Under the pieces are notes generated by a model. The model ran no database searches. It was not told the DNA's origin and saw nothing but the letters and a program-made list of their open reading frames with translations. From contig NZ_JMEX01000008.1 in the NCBI RefSeq assembly GCF_000760735.1, positions 590,018-654,017 of the forward strand: a DNA stretch of 64,000 bases. Direction: 5' to 3'. A program made the translations under genes and the position numbers. Every line of letters begins with the position of its first letter. Position 1 is the stretch's first letter. Shown here one piece after another: positions 43,259 to 52,687 of this stretch. The stretch comes from Rhodococcoides fascians A44A (GTDB lineage Bacteria; Actinomycetota; Actinomycetes; Mycobacteriales; Mycobacteriaceae).

Positions 43259-44349
43259 TGGCGCCCTCGCCCACCGGTACACCGACCTTCGTTCTGTCAC
43301 GCAGCACCTACAACGTCGAAGCAGACGGAGTGGAGAACGCGTACGCGTCGACGGACGACGCCGTCGCAGCCGTCCGCAGTGGAACGCCCGTCGTCGGTGC
43401 CCTGCCGTTCGACGACGCCGACCCGGTGGCCCTGACACACCCGACATCACTGCGTCGAACCGACGGTCCCTGGCGAGCGTTCACGACTGCGCTGCCCCGG
43501 GTCCGCGTCGGAGAACAGATCCCTTCTGCGGAGGAACACGTCGCGCGCGTGCGCGCACTGGTGAACAGCATGCGCGACGGGTCGGTGCAGAAAGTGGTGC
43601 TGGCGCGATCGCTCCGATTGTTTGCCGACTCCCCGATCGACCCCATGGCCCTGCTCGGCACCCTCGTCGAGAAGGACGTCCTGGGAAACGGCTATGCCGT
43701 CGACCTCTCCGCAGCGGGGGCAGAGCATGCGGGCTCGTACCTCGTCGGGTCGAGCCCGGAGCTGTTGATTCGGCGCCACGGCCGCGCCGTGACATGCCAT
43801 CCATTCGCCGGAACCGCGGCGCGCAGCGACATCCCCGACGAGGACGCCGCCATCGCCGCTCGCCTCGCAGCCAGCGCCAAGGACCAAGCCGAACACCGAT
43901 TCGTCGTCGACGAGATCAGGTCCGCACTGGAACCGCTGTGCAGCGACCTCGACATCCCGCCGGAACCGCAGCTCAGCAGCACCCCGCAACTGTGGCACCT
44001 CAGCACACCCATCACCGGGACTCTGCGCCACGCGGCGACGACCTCGCTCGATCTGGCGATCGCCCTGCATCCCACACCTGCCGTCGCGGGCGTACCGCGC
44101 CGGGCGGCGATGGACGCGATCAAGCGGATCGAAGGACCACGGGGCTTCTACGCAGGCGCAGTCGGATGGGCCGACGCCGTGGGTGACGGTGAATGGATGG
44201 TGGCCATCCGAGGCCTCGAACTCGCCGCCGACGGTCGCTCGGCCCTCGCCACCGCCGGCGGCGGGATCGTCGCCCAATCCGACCCCGACGCCGAACTCGC
44301 CGAAACGACAGCCAAGTTCCGAACGGTACTGGCCGCCTTCGGCGTCTGA
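43258..44349 (+). CDS. Isochorismate synthase
   Basis: A 363-residue chorismate-utilising enzyme. The C-terminal chorismate-binding domain is complete: VQKVVLARSLRLFAD with the catalytic base Lys region, GSYLVGSSPELLIRRHGRAV, HPFAGTAARS, STPQLWHLSTPITG, LHPTPAVAGVPRRAA and GPRGFYAGAVGWAD. It makes isochorismate for menaquinone or siderophore synthesis. The VAGVPR motif is typical of isochorismate synthases as opposed to anthranilate or salicylate synthases. No other siderophore or menaquinone genes are seen in the window. Confidence 0.9.
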   Translation: MAPSPTGTPTFVLSRSTYNVEADGVENAYASTDDAVAAVRSGTPVVGALPFDDADPVALTHPTSLRRTDGPWRAFTTALPRVRVGEQIPSAEEHVARVRALVNSMRDGSVQKVVLARSLRLFADSPIDPMALLGTLVEKDVLGNGYAVDLSAAGAEHAGSYLVGSSPELLIRRHGRAVTCHPFAGTAARSDIPDEDAAIAARLAASAKDQAEHRFVVDEIRSALEPLCSDLDIPPEPQLSSTPQLWHLSTPITGTLRHAATTSLDLAIALHPTPAVAGVPRRAAMDAIKRIEGPRGFYAGAVGWADAVGDGEWMVAIRGLELAADGRSALATAGGGIVAQSDPDAELAETTAKFRTVLAAFGV

Positions 44350-44351
44350 GC

Positions 44352-45590
44352 TCAGCCGAGCGCCTGCTTCAGGTCCGCGATGAGATCCTCGGTGTCCTCC
44401 AGGCCGATCGAGATACGAACGACCCCGTCGGAAAGACCAACTGCAGCACGGCCTTCCGGCCCCATGGCGCGATGCGTCGTGGTCGCAGGGTGCGTGATGA
44501 GAGTCTTCGAGTCGCCGAGGTTGTTGGAGATGTCGACGACACGCAGAGCGTCGAGCAACTCGAACGCACGCTTCTTGCCTTCACCCTCGGGAGCAGCGAG
44601 CTCGAAAGTGACGACGGTTCCGCCGCCCGTCATCTGACTCTTCGCCAGCTCGTGCTGCGGATGTGACTCCAGGAACGGGTATTTCACCCACGACACCGCA
44701 GGATGGGATTCGAGGAACGTCGCGATCTCGAGCGCCGACTGCGTCGAATGACGCACCCGAACCGGCATGGTCTCGAGACCCTTGAGCAGCGTCCACGCGT
44801 TGAACGGGCTCAGCGCAGGGCCGGTATGACGCATCAACGTCTGCACCGGGCCCTCGATGTACTCCTTGCTACCGAGAATCGCACCACCGAGGACACGTCC
44901 CTGGCCGTCGATGTGCTTGGTGCCGGAATACACCACCACATCCGCACCCAGTTCCAAGCTCTTCTGCAGCAACGGCGTCGCGAACACGTTGTCCAACACC
45001 ACCGTTGCGCCCGCCGCGTGAGCAAGCTCGGACACACGCCTGACGTCCACCAGCGACTGCATCGGGTTCGACGGCGTCTCGAAGAACACCGCAGTCGTCG
45101 GTACCGACAGCGCCTCTTCCCACTGCGCGTTGTCTTCACCGTCGACGAACACGGTCTCGACGCCCCACCGCGGGAGGATCTCGTTGCACACCACGAAGCA
45201 CGAACCGAACAAGCTGCGCGCAGCCACCAGACGGTCACCCGCCTTCAACAGCGCACCGAGGGCCGTGAACACCGCAGACATACCGCTGGAGGTACCGAAG
45301 CACGCCTCGGCGCCCTCGATCAACCGCAGTCGCTCCTCGAACATCTTGACCGTCGGATTGCCGTACCGCGAGTAGACGAAATGATCGATCTCCCCGGTGA
45401 ACGCCTGCTCGGCCGCACCTGCGCTCTCGTAGACGAAGCCCGACGACAGATACAACGCTTCCGCATTCTCGTCGAACCCGGACCTCATCAACCCGCCGCG
45501 AACACCCAGCGTTCCCTGCCCCACACCGTCAGGCAGCTTCTTGTCGAAGCCTCCGCCTTTGGGCAGGCCCGGAATCCTCTGCTCGCTCAC
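44352..45590 (-). CDS. metZ: O-succinylhomoserine sulfhydrylase
   Basis: A 412-residue PLP enzyme of the Cys/Met metabolism family. The PLP lysine is Lys225 in YSGTKHIDGQGRVLGG; YSRYGNPTV and ETPSNPMQSLVDV are further family marks. MetZ joins sulfide to O-succinylhomoserine to give homocysteine. The GTG at 45590 overlaps the rhodanese stop (GTGA), and the rhodanese-metZ order is the same as in mycobacteria. The frame can be extended to 45905, but that part overlaps rhodanese antisense to nothing known and is rejected. Confidence 0.93.
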   Translation of the reverse strand: MSEQRIPGLPKGGGFDKKLPDGVGQGTLGVRGGLMRSGFDENAEALYLSSGFVYESAGAAEQAFTGEIDHFVYSRYGNPTVKMFEERLRLIEGAEACFGTSSGMSAVFTALGALLKAGDRLVAARSLFGSCFVVCNEILPRWGVETVFVDGEDNAQWEEALSVPTTAVFFETPSNPMQSLVDVRRVSELAHAAGATVVLDNVFATPLLQKSLELGADVVVYSGTKHIDGQGRVLGGAILGSKEYIEGPVQTLMRHTGPALSPFNAWTLLKGLETMPVRVRHSTQSALEIATFLESHPAVSWVKYPFLESHPQHELAKSQMTGGGTVVTFELAAPEGEGKKRAFELLDALRVVDISNNLGDSKTLITHPATTTHRAMGPEGRAAVGLSDGVVRISIGLEDTEDLIADLKQALG

Positions 45591-46000
45591 TGCTGCCTCC
45601 ACGGAAGTCCCACTGCACGCCACCCGACGACGCCGCGGTGACCGTCGGCGTCGGTTGCACCCTCGAAACCGTCGAGCACGTTGTAGGACGGGCCGATACC
45701 CGCGGCCGTCGCGGCCTCCGCCGCACCGATGGAACGCTGCCCCGAGCGGCACAGGAACACCACCGGGCGCTCGCCGTCGACACCGGCTTCCTTCAGCTGA
45801 TCGACGAAGTTCTCGTTCCGCGCGCCGTTCGGGTAGCTCACCCACTCGATCAGGTGAGTGGGCCGCTCGATCGACGACGTGTCCGGGACGCCGACGTACT
45901 GCCACTCGGCGTGCGTGCGGACGTCGACCAGAACTGCCTCGGGATTGTCACGAAGCAGCTCCCAGGCCGCCTCCGGGGTTATGTCACCTGCGTAAGTCAC
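45587..46000 (-). CDS. Single-domain rhodanese-like sulfurtransferase
   Basis: A 137-residue rhodanese domain. LLVDVRT-type start (AVLVDVRTHAEWQYVGVPD), then the active-site loop VFLCRSGQRSIGAA with Cys84, and YNVLDGFEGATD. It can move sulfane sulfur to an acceptor; co-translation with metZ suggests that it supplies or handles reduced sulfur for homocysteine formation. Confidence 0.92.
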   Translation of the reverse strand: MTYAGDITPEAAWELLRDNPEAVLVDVRTHAEWQYVGVPDTSSIERPTHLIEWVSYPNGARNENFVDQLKEAGVDGERPVVFLCRSGQRSIGAAEAATAAGIGPSYNVLDGFEGATDADGHRGVVGWRAVGLPWRQQ

Positions 46001-46012
46001 GGATCAAGCCTT

Positions 46013-46540
46013 TCATACGTTGCACACCAGCCATTTGTCGTCGACGCGGACGAACTTCCACACCTCGCTCGACGTAGCCCCGGTCTTCTCGAACTTCGTC
46101 GGCACCGTGACGACCCCGCGGTCACCGTTGATCTCGTACTCACTGGGAGCCCCGTCGACCACAATTTTGCCGTTCTCCTCCACATCGGCAACCCGAGCGT
46201 CGGTGTAGTCCTGATCGGACCCGGTGACGAGGCTGCTCACCTGCTCGTCACAGGTGACGGCGCGCAGAGCGTCGGCGTCGCCCTCGTTCTGGGCGTCGAC
46301 GAACTCGGTGATGCTGTCGGTGAGCAACTGAGCCTGAGTGACGTTGTCCTCGGCGGGAGCGAACCGAGCCGCGAGAAAGATTCCGGCGAGCAGCACGACG
46401 ACGATGCCGACGGCGATCAGAAACGGCCACGCGTTCGGCGGGCGGCGTTCACCCGACGCGGCAGCTGCTGCAGACGCGTTGTTCTGCGCTTCCTCACGAC
46501 TGTCGACCCACTGTTGCCTACGTTCACGCCACGACGCCAT
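46013..46540 (-). CDS. Membrane-anchored protein of unknown function
   Basis: A 175-residue protein with an Arg/Gln-rich cytoplasmic start (WRERRQQW), one membrane helix at about residues 37-59 (WPFLIAVGIVVVLLAGIFLA) and an extracytoplasmic domain with two cysteines (AVTCDEQ and the C-terminal WLVCNV) that could form a disulfide. The fold resembles the NTF2/DUF4878-like domains of actinobacterial membrane proteins. It is 12 bp upstream of the rhodanese gene and may be co-transcribed. No function can be given. Confidence 0.75.
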   Translation of the reverse strand: MASWRERRQQWVDSREEAQNNASAAAAASGERRPPNAWPFLIAVGIVVVLLAGIFLAARFAPAEDNVTQAQLLTDSITEFVDAQNEGDADALRAVTCDEQVSSLVTGSDQDYTDARVADVEENGKIVVDGAPSEYEINGDRGVVTVPTKFEKTGATSSEVWKFVRVDDKWLVCNV

Positions 46541-46569
46541 GGCGACAATCTTCCCCGCCCGGCAAACCT

Positions 46570-47436
46570 CTAGTGCTGCTGGGGTCCGACTGGAATGTCG
46601 CCGCGCAGGGTGATGCGGTGCATCTTGCGGTGCTCGGTGCCGTAATCACGGTTGGCGTAGTGCGAGGTGCTCCGGTTGTCCCACAGCACCAGGTCACCGA
46701 GACGCCAGCGGTGACGCACCACGTGCTCCGGCTTGGTCAGATGCGCGTACAGGAAGTCGAGGATGCCCCGACTCTCCGCCTCGGAGACACCGACGATGTG
46801 CGACGTGAAACCAGGGTTGACGAAAATGCCCTTGCGACCGGTCTCCGGGTGCACCCGAACAACCGGATGCTCGACGGGTACCAGCGCAGTCACCTCTTTG
46901 CCGTCCCAGACGTTGCCCTTGCCTCCTCGCTTCTGCGCGAGGTAGTAGCCGAACTCGCGGTTACCGTCGTGCACCGCGGTCAGCTGGTCGATCATCTGCC
47001 GCACCGGCGCAGCCAACGACTCGTAGGCGAGCTGACTGTCCGCCCAGTTGGTGTCACCCCCGTGCGGAGGGAGGACGACGGGCCGCAGAATCGACCCCAT
47101 CGGCGGACGCTCCATGAACGTCACGTCCGTGTGCCAGATGTCCGCGAACCCGTTGTCCTGACTGTCGAGGGCATAGACCTCGGCAGCGACATGACCACTG
47201 TCGTGCACCGGATGCCCCGCCGTCAGCTCGCCGAGCCGTCGACCGAAATCGATCTGCCCCGCATCGTCGAGGGACTGCCCGCGCAGTACCAGAACCTTGT
47301 GCTCGACCAGTGCGTCGCGCACCGCTCGAATGTGCGCATCGGACGCCGACGCCACATCGAGCCCGATCACCTCGGCACCGAAACTCGGGCCGAACTTGTC
47401 GAGCGTGAGTGAAACCGTGGTTTCCACAGTGGTCAT
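46570..47436 (-). CDS. TauD/TfdA-family 2-oxoglutarate-dependent dioxygenase, probable taurine or alkylsulfonate dioxygenase
   Basis: A 288-residue non-heme iron enzyme. The iron ligands are His102 and Asp104 (IWHTDVTFMERPP) and His259 (DNRSTSHYANRDYG); the 2-oxoglutarate arginine follows in KMHRITLRGD. GTP-free TauD features FGAEVIGLDV and GGDTNWADSQLAYESL are present. Such enzymes hydroxylate taurine or other sulfonates and release sulfite. GAGGA lies before the ATG at 47436. A Cys-rich leader peptide of the sulfur family lies 145 bp upstream, which supports a sulfur-acquisition role; no transporter gene is adjacent. Confidence 0.88.
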   Translation of the reverse strand: MTTVETTVSLTLDKFGPSFGAEVIGLDVASASDAHIRAVRDALVEHKVLVLRGQSLDDAGQIDFGRRLGELTAGHPVHDSGHVAAEVYALDSQDNGFADIWHTDVTFMERPPMGSILRPVVLPPHGGDTNWADSQLAYESLAAPVRQMIDQLTAVHDGNREFGYYLAQKRGGKGNVWDGKEVTALVPVEHPVVRVHPETGRKGIFVNPGFTSHIVGVSEAESRGILDFLYAHLTKPEHVVRHRWRLGDLVLWDNRSTSHYANRDYGTEHRKMHRITLRGDIPVGPQQH

Positions 47437-47581
47437 GTCTGTCCTCGATTCATGATGGCCGCGGACGTTTCGACGGCGAGCCGCATGGCCCGTCCGCGCC
47501 GAGACCGTGGTCGGTGCAGCCGTACTGGATGTGTGGCGAAAGAAGCGAAGGGCGCTCAGAGGGCCCGGTGCGCGGGAGAGG

Positions 47582-47656
47582 TCACCGACAACACATGGTG
47601 GTGCAGGTACGACAAAGGTCCAGGGCGATTCGCCGGACCAGGAATGTCGTCTGCAT
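47582..47656 (-). CDS. Cys-rich leader peptide (attenuator type) of the TauD gene
   Basis: A 24-codon frame, ATG 47656 with a GTAGGA ribosome site, ending RRIALDLCRTCTTMCCR then TGA. It contains four Cys codons and the same R-[LI]-x-x-D-L-C-R core as the peptides at 27469 and 38381. It precedes the TauD gene on the same strand. Unlike the other two, no S-box element is found upstream of it. Confidence 0.72.
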   Translation of the reverse strand: MQTTFLVRRIALDLCRTCTTMCCR

Positions 47657-47821
47657 GATGCAATTCCTACCTGAAACCGGGAAATAGCTCAAGTCCGGAT
47701 GCCTTGGAGTGTGCCCGGAGTGCGACGTAGCCTTGAGTGACGACCACCAGCCCAGATCAGGTAACACTTAATTTATGCTGGGGTGTCCGTACATGCCCTC
47801 GACGAAGGTAGTTCGCTGCAC

Positions 47822-49192
47822 ATGACCGATCAGACTCGTCCACTCCGCGTCGCCATCGTCGGCGCCGGACCCGCAGGCATCTACGCCGCCGACGCACTCA
47901 TGAAGTCCGACACAGATGTCAGTATCGACCTGTTCGAGCGCATGCCCGCACCCTTCGGCCTCATCCGCTACGGCGTCGCACCGGACCACCCCCGCATCAA
48001 AGGCATCATCACCGCCCTGCACAAGGTCCTCGACAAGCCCCAGGTCCGCCTGCTCGGCAACATCGACTACGGCACCGACATCACCCTCGACGACCTGCGC
48101 CGCTTCTACGACGCCGTCATCTTCTCCACCGGCGCCAACGCCGACCGCGCACTGAACATCCCCGGCATCGACCTCGACGGCAGCTACGGCGCCGCCGACT
48201 TCGTCTCCTGGTACGACGGCCACCCCGACGTCCCCCGCACCTGGCCCCTCGACGCCGAGAAAGTCGCCGTCCTCGGCGTCGGCAACGTCGCCCTCGACGT
48301 CGCCCGCGTCCTCGCCAAGACCGGCGACGAACTCCTCCCCACCGAAATCCCCGCCAACGTCTACGAAGGCCTCAAAGCCAACAAGGCCCTCGAAGTCCAC
48401 GTCTTCGGACGCCGCGGACCCGCGCAAGCCAAGTTCACCCCCCTCGAACTCCGCGAACTCGACCACTCCCCCAACATCGAGGTCATCGTCGCCCCCGAGG
48501 ACATCGACTACGACGAAGGCTCCGAAGCCGCCCGCCGCGGATCCAAGCAGGTCGACATGGTCGCCAACACCCTGCAGGACTGGGCCATCCGCGACGTCGG
48601 CAACCGCCCCCACAAACTGTTCCTGCACTTCTTCGAATCCCCCACCGAAATCCTCGGCGAGAACGGCAAGGTCGTCGGACTACGCACCGAACGCACCGAA
48701 CTCGACGGCACCGGCAACGTCCGCGGCACCGGCACCTACAACGACTGGGACGTCCAAGCGGTCTACCGCGCCGTCGGCTACCTCTCCCAGAACATCGCCC
48801 AACTCCCCTTCGACGACCAAGCCGGCACCATCCCCAACGAAGCAGGCCGCGTCGTGGAGTCCCCGTCCTCGACCACCCCGGTCCCGGCCACCTACGTCAC
48901 CGGCTGGATCAAGCGTGGACCCGTCGGCCTGATCGGTCACACCAAGGGCGACGCCAACGAAACCGTCGCCAACCTCCTCGAGGACGCACCCGGCTTCACC
49001 GGCGCCACCGACCCCGATCTCGACGCGGTCACCACGTTCCTCGAAGACAAGAAGGTTCCCTTCACCACCTGGGACGGCTGGTACCGCCTCGACGCCCACG
49101 AACGCTCCCTCGGCGAGCCCGAAGGCCGCGAACGCGTCAAGGTCGTCGAACGCGAGGACATGCTCCGCGCTTCCGAGCCCGACAAGGCTTGA
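47822..49192 (+). CDS. fprA: Ferredoxin/adrenodoxin-type NADP+ reductase, FprA
   Basis: A 456-residue flavoprotein (469 if it starts at GTG 47783). FAD motif RVAIVGAGPAGIYAADALM, FGLIRYGVAPDHPRIK, the NADP site VAVLGVGNVALDVARVL, FGRRGPAQAKFTPLELREL, and ATYVTGWIKRGPVGLIGH near the end are all typical of mycobacterial FprA. It moves electrons between NADPH and ferredoxin, and so supports P450s or sulfite reductase. TAATTT at 47769-47774 could be a -10 box giving a nearly leaderless GTG start at 47783. Codon use is strongly biased to C-ending codons, suggesting high expression. Confidence 0.93.
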   Translation: MTDQTRPLRVAIVGAGPAGIYAADALMKSDTDVSIDLFERMPAPFGLIRYGVAPDHPRIKGIITALHKVLDKPQVRLLGNIDYGTDITLDDLRRFYDAVIFSTGANADRALNIPGIDLDGSYGAADFVSWYDGHPDVPRTWPLDAEKVAVLGVGNVALDVARVLAKTGDELLPTEIPANVYEGLKANKALEVHVFGRRGPAQAKFTPLELRELDHSPNIEVIVAPEDIDYDEGSEAARRGSKQVDMVANTLQDWAIRDVGNRPHKLFLHFFESPTEILGENGKVVGLRTERTELDGTGNVRGTGTYNDWDVQAVYRAVGYLSQNIAQLPFDDQAGTIPNEAGRVVESPSSTTPVPATYVTGWIKRGPVGLIGHTKGDANETVANLLEDAPGFTGATDPDLDAVTTFLEDKKVPFTTWDGWYRLDAHERSLGEPEGRERVKVVEREDMLRASEPDKA

Positions 49193-49198
49193 TTCACG

Positions 49199-49242
49199 CG
49201 TGAGTAGGAAACGCACAGAGCGCTGTGCGTTTCCTACTCACG
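49199..49242. terminator. Bidirectional hairpin terminator, 20-bp perfect stem
   Basis: Arms 49199-49218 and 49223-49242 pair perfectly over 20 bp with a 4-base loop AGCG. It separates the convergent fprA and SMP-30 genes and starts a few bases after the fprA stop. There is no U tract. The outer stem GTGAGTA is shared with the hairpin at 53760. Confidence 0.75.
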
Positions 49243-49246
49243 GCGG

Positions 49247-50116
49247 CTAGACCCGCACCGCCAGAAGTTTCCCCTCCGTCTCGACCTTGCGCTGGTGCTC
49301 GTTGAAGTCCGGAGCCGCACAGACGTACAGCGTTCGGCCGTCGTCACCACCGAGGCCGCACGCGAACACCCCGGTGTCGAATTCGAGCTGATCGACGATT
49401 CCCTTGCCCGGCACCACGTGCACAACTCGCTGACCCAGCGCGTCGGCCACCCACAACGATCCGTCGGTATCCATCGCGCAGCCGTCGGACGCCACGGACA
49501 GCTGCCCCAGCGCGGACTCCATCGACGTCACGTCCGGCAGCTCCGCGAACTTCACCCAGTCGCGCCGCTCCCCCAACGAACCGTCCGGGTGCACCGCGAA
49601 GACACTGATGCGGTTGCCGACCGTCTCGTCGACCACCAGCTCCCCGTCGGGCGTCAGACCCATCCCGTTCGGGAAATAGAGATCCTTCGCCACGACGTGC
49701 ACCGAACCGTCGGGATCGACGCGCAATAGATCGGCCGTGTCCGGCGTCGCCAGGTTCATCAGATCGAACCCGAAATTGCCGACGTAGGCGCGTCCTCGGT
49801 CGTCGACGAGCATGTCGTTGAGGTTCGCCTTCACGTACGACGACAGATCTGCGTGCACGACGAGCGAACCGTCGCCCTCACGCCGGAGCAACTTCTGATC
49901 TCGCATCGAGACGACGAGCAATCGGCCGTCCGGCAACCACCCGAGTCCCGACGGTTGCTGCGGCACCTCGGCCTCGACGCGAACGTCCGACCCGTCACCG
50001 CGAGCGGACACCACCCGCTGGCTGTAGAAGTCGGACACCCAGATTCGGCCGTCTCGCCAGCGCGGACACTCGAGGAAGGTGTACCCGTCGAGGACGATTT
50101 CTGCTTCAGCTCTCAT
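49247..50116 (-). CDS. SMP-30/gluconolactonase-like beta-propeller hydrolase
   Basis: A 289-residue six-bladed propeller protein. Metal-binding residues lie in LECPRWRDGRIWVSD (Glu), NLNDMLVDDRGRAYVGNFGFD (Asn-Asp), PNGMGLTPDGELVVDET (Asn) and GCAMDTDGSLWVADA (Asp). The family hydrolyses lactones or related esters. I start it at ATG 50116 (MRAEAEIV); ATG 50125 is nine bases earlier. It is divergent from the amidohydrolase-fold gene at 50172. Confidence 0.88.
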   Translation of the reverse strand: MRAEAEIVLDGYTFLECPRWRDGRIWVSDFYSQRVVSARGDGSDVRVEAEVPQQPSGLGWLPDGRLLVVSMRDQKLLRREGDGSLVVHADLSSYVKANLNDMLVDDRGRAYVGNFGFDLMNLATPDTADLLRVDPDGSVHVVAKDLYFPNGMGLTPDGELVVDETVGNRISVFAVHPDGSLGERRDWVKFAELPDVTSMESALGQLSVASDGCAMDTDGSLWVADALGQRVVHVVPGKGIVDQLEFDTGVFACGLGGDDGRTLYVCAAPDFNEHQRKVETEGKLLAVRV

Positions 50117-50171
50117 GTTTCGCATTCAAACACCGGCGCGGGTCCCCGGGTGCCGAAATCGCATTGCTGGC

Positions 50172-50918
50172 ATGCTGTCCCTTGTGTTCGACGCCCACCG
50201 ATACATCCTCGACCCGCGATTCCCGCTGGTCGAGAATCAGGGGTACCCACCGGAGCCGTACACCATCGAGGATTACGACCGCGACACCGACGGCCTCGGA
50301 ATCACCGGCGGCGCGGTCATCAGTTCGTCGTTCCACACCACCGACCAGGCGTACCTGGTGGCCGCGTTGGACGCGCTCGGGCCCAGCTGGGTAGGCGTCG
50401 CCCAGCTCGATCCCGATACGTCCGACGACGAGATCGTCGAACTCGATCGAGCCGGCGTCCGCGCCATCAGGCTCAACTTCAAACGAGGCGCGACGGACGT
50501 CCAGACGCTCACCGCCCAAGCCCGCAGAGCCCACGAACTGGTCGGCTGGCACGCGGAACTGTACGTCGAAGCCTCGATGCTGCTCTCGCTCGAACCGATC
50601 CTGTCCAAGCTTCCCGCGGTGAGCATCGACCATCTCGGCATGTCCGCGCAGGGCCTGCCCTACCTGCTCGACCTCGTCGAGCGTGGCGTCCGCGTGAAAG
50701 CCTCCGCCTTCGGCCGAGTCGACATGGACATCGTCGATGCCATGAGGAAAATCCACGCCGTCGACCCTGCCGCCCTGATGTTCGGGACCGATCTACCGGG
50801 CACCCGAGCGCCCCGACGGTTCCTGGAAACCGATATCGATCTCGTCGCCGAAGCCGTGGGAGGCGACCTTCCCGCGGTCCTCGGCGGCAACGCCCGGGCC
50901 TGGTACCGGGTCAAATGA
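50172..50918 (+). CDS. Amidohydrolase_2-type TIM-barrel hydrolase
   Basis: A 248-residue protein with the fold of the 2-pyrone-4,6-dicarboxylate lactonase group: VFDAHRYILDPRFPLVENQGY at the start (DAHxH is altered to DAHRY), AVSIDHLGMSAQGLPYL in the middle and LMFGTDLPGTRAP near the end with the conserved Asp. The replacement of one early metal His by Tyr is notable. The start could also be GTG 50184. It is divergent from the SMP-30 gene, another lactonase-type enzyme, which hints at a shared sugar or aromatic lactone pathway. Confidence 0.75.
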   Translation: MLSLVFDAHRYILDPRFPLVENQGYPPEPYTIEDYDRDTDGLGITGGAVISSSFHTTDQAYLVAALDALGPSWVGVAQLDPDTSDDEIVELDRAGVRAIRLNFKRGATDVQTLTAQARRAHELVGWHAELYVEASMLLSLEPILSKLPAVSIDHLGMSAQGLPYLLDLVERGVRVKASAFGRVDMDIVDAMRKIHAVDPAALMFGTDLPGTRAPRRFLETDIDLVAEAVGGDLPAVLGGNARAWYRVK

Positions 50919-51393
50919 AGATCGCCGCTCCGAGCCACACACCGGTCGCGAGGAGTGCACCGAACAGTTCGACGAGGATGGACAGCCCCGCAGCCTTGGT
51001 CGCATGGACCGTGGATCTCCACGCCTGACCGTGATTGCGGTGCCGGGGAAGTTCCGCGACATAAGTGCCGAGGACGAACCCGACGAACAAGCCGACGACG
51101 GGGATGACGAAGAACCCCACGATGCCCACGAGACCGCCGACCACCAGCGAACGCGTCGGGATGCCTGCGTCCTTCATCTTTCGCCCCGGCCAGGTGTACT
51201 TCACGACGCCGCTGGCGACCAGCAGAACCGTCGCGATTCCCAGGACCACCCAGGCCGCGGCGCCACCGGTCACGAACGCCCACACCGCAATTGCCGCGAA
51301 GATCAGAATCACGCCGGGCAGAATCGGCACGACGATCCCGACCAACCCCACGAGGATCGCCAGAGCGACCAGCACCTCCCCCCAGGCACTCAC
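50911..51393 (-). CDS. DUF456 membrane protein
   Basis: A 160-residue hydrophobic protein of the DUF456 family: [21 protein letters not shown], then [38 protein letters not shown] and a terminal helix pair. About four to five membrane segments. The GTG at 51393 overlaps the purT stop. Function unknown. Confidence 0.85.
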   Translation of the reverse strand: MSAWGEVLVALAILVGLVGIVVPILPGVILIFAAIAVWAFVTGGAAAWVVLGIATVLLVASGVVKYTWPGRKMKDAGIPTRSLVVGGLVGIVGFFVIPVVGLFVGFVLGTYVAELPRHRNHGQAWRSTVHATKAAGLSILVELFGALLATGVWLGAAIFI

Positions 51394-52598
51394 GTGACGG
51401 GACGAATCTTGCCTGCAGCCTCGGTTGCCCGCGCGCGAGCCGAATCGATGTCGGACGCCGTCGACACCGCAACGCCCATCCGTCGACGCACGAAGCTCTC
51501 CGGCTTGCCGAACAACCGAACATCGGTCTCCGGTACGGCCAAGGCGTCGGCGACACCCTCGAACGCGATGCCCTCCGCGTCGACGCCGCCGTAGACGACC
51601 GCCGACGCACCCGGCGAGACGAGCGTGGTGTCCACCGGGAGTCCGAGGATGGCACGGGCGTGCAGTTCGAACTCCGAGAACCGTTGCGTACGAAGCGTGA
51701 CCAACCCTGTGTCGTGTGGACGGGGGCTGACCTCGGAGAAGTAGACGTTGTCGCCCTGAACGAACAGTTCGACGCCGAACAGGCCTCGCCCTCCGAGAGC
51801 AGTGGTGATCTTGTCCGCCACGTCCTTCGCCGCAGCGAGCGCACCGTCCGACATCGGTTGCGGCTGCCACGATTCGACGTAGTCACCGGATTCCTGACGG
51901 TGCCCGATGGGCTCGCAGAAATCCGTTCCCGCCGTCGACCTGATGGTGAGAAGTGTTATCTCGTAATCGAAGTCGACGAATCCCTCGACGATGACACGAC
52001 CGAGGTCGACGCGTCCGCCCTTCAACGCGTAGTCCCATGCCGCCGCGACGTCCTCAGGTCCTCGGACAACCGACTGCCCCTTGCCCGACGAGGACATCAC
52101 CGGCTTGATGACGGCTGGATAGCCGATGGAGTCCAGGGAGCTGCGAACGTCCTCGAGCGAGTCGGCGAACGCATAGGGCGACGTCGGAAGTCCCAACTCC
52201 TCGGCCGCGAGCCGCCTGATCCCCTCGCGGTTCATGGTCAGCTGCGTCGCCCGGGCCGTCGGAATGACGACACTCCTGCCTCGACTCTCGACCTCGGCGA
52301 GCGCGTCGGTCGCGATGGCCTCGATCTCGGGAACGACGAAGTCCGGTTGCTGAGCGTCGATCAATGCCAGGAGCTGTTCGGGGTCGCTCATGTCGATCGT
52401 GAAGGCGTGATGAGCAACTTGATGGCCCGGCGCGTTGTCGTATCTGTCGACGGCGATGACCTCGACGCCCAAGCGCTGGAACGCGATGATCACCTCCTTG
52501 CCCAACTCGCCCGCGCCGAGGAGCATCACTCGCGTGGCTCCCGGGGTCAGAGGTGTGCCGATCCGGACTGCTTCGTCTCCTGCGCTCACGCCGCTCAT
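51390..52598 (-). CDS. purT: Formate-dependent phosphoribosylglycinamide formyltransferase
   Basis: A 402-residue ATP-grasp enzyme. [69 protein letters not shown] and [13 protein letters not shown]-type block ([17 protein letters not shown]) are hallmark PurT motifs. It makes formylglycinamide ribotide from formate, ATP and glycinamide ribotide in purine synthesis. A GTGA overlap with the DUF456 gene follows. Confidence 0.94.
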   Translation of the reverse strand: MSGVSAGDEAVRIGTPLTPGATRVMLLGAGELGKEVIIAFQRLGVEVIAVDRYDNAPGHQVAHHAFTIDMSDPEQLLALIDAQQPDFVVPEIEAIATDALAEVESRGRSVVIPTARATQLTMNREGIRRLAAEELGLPTSPYAFADSLEDVRSSLDSIGYPAVIKPVMSSSGKGQSVVRGPEDVAAAWDYALKGGRVDLGRVIVEGFVDFDYEITLLTIRSTAGTDFCEPIGHRQESGDYVESWQPQPMSDGALAAAKDVADKITTALGGRGLFGVELFVQGDNVYFSEVSPRPHDTGLVTLRTQRFSEFELHARAILGLPVDTTLVSPGASAVVYGGVDAEGIAFEGVADALAVPETDVRLFGKPESFVRRRMGVAVSTASDIDSARARATEAAGKIRPVT

Positions 52599-52687
52599 TA
52601 TCCACGGCCTCGGGGTTCCCTCGCGCCTCCAGTCGCGCTAAGTTAACCTCGATTCGCTTATTTCATACTGATCGGAACGAGGAATAC

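Noticed and set aside
44352-45905. 517-residue version of MetZ
   Set aside because: The extra N-terminal part is arginine-rich and overlaps the rhodanese gene in another frame; the GTG at 45590 gives the family length and the usual overlap.
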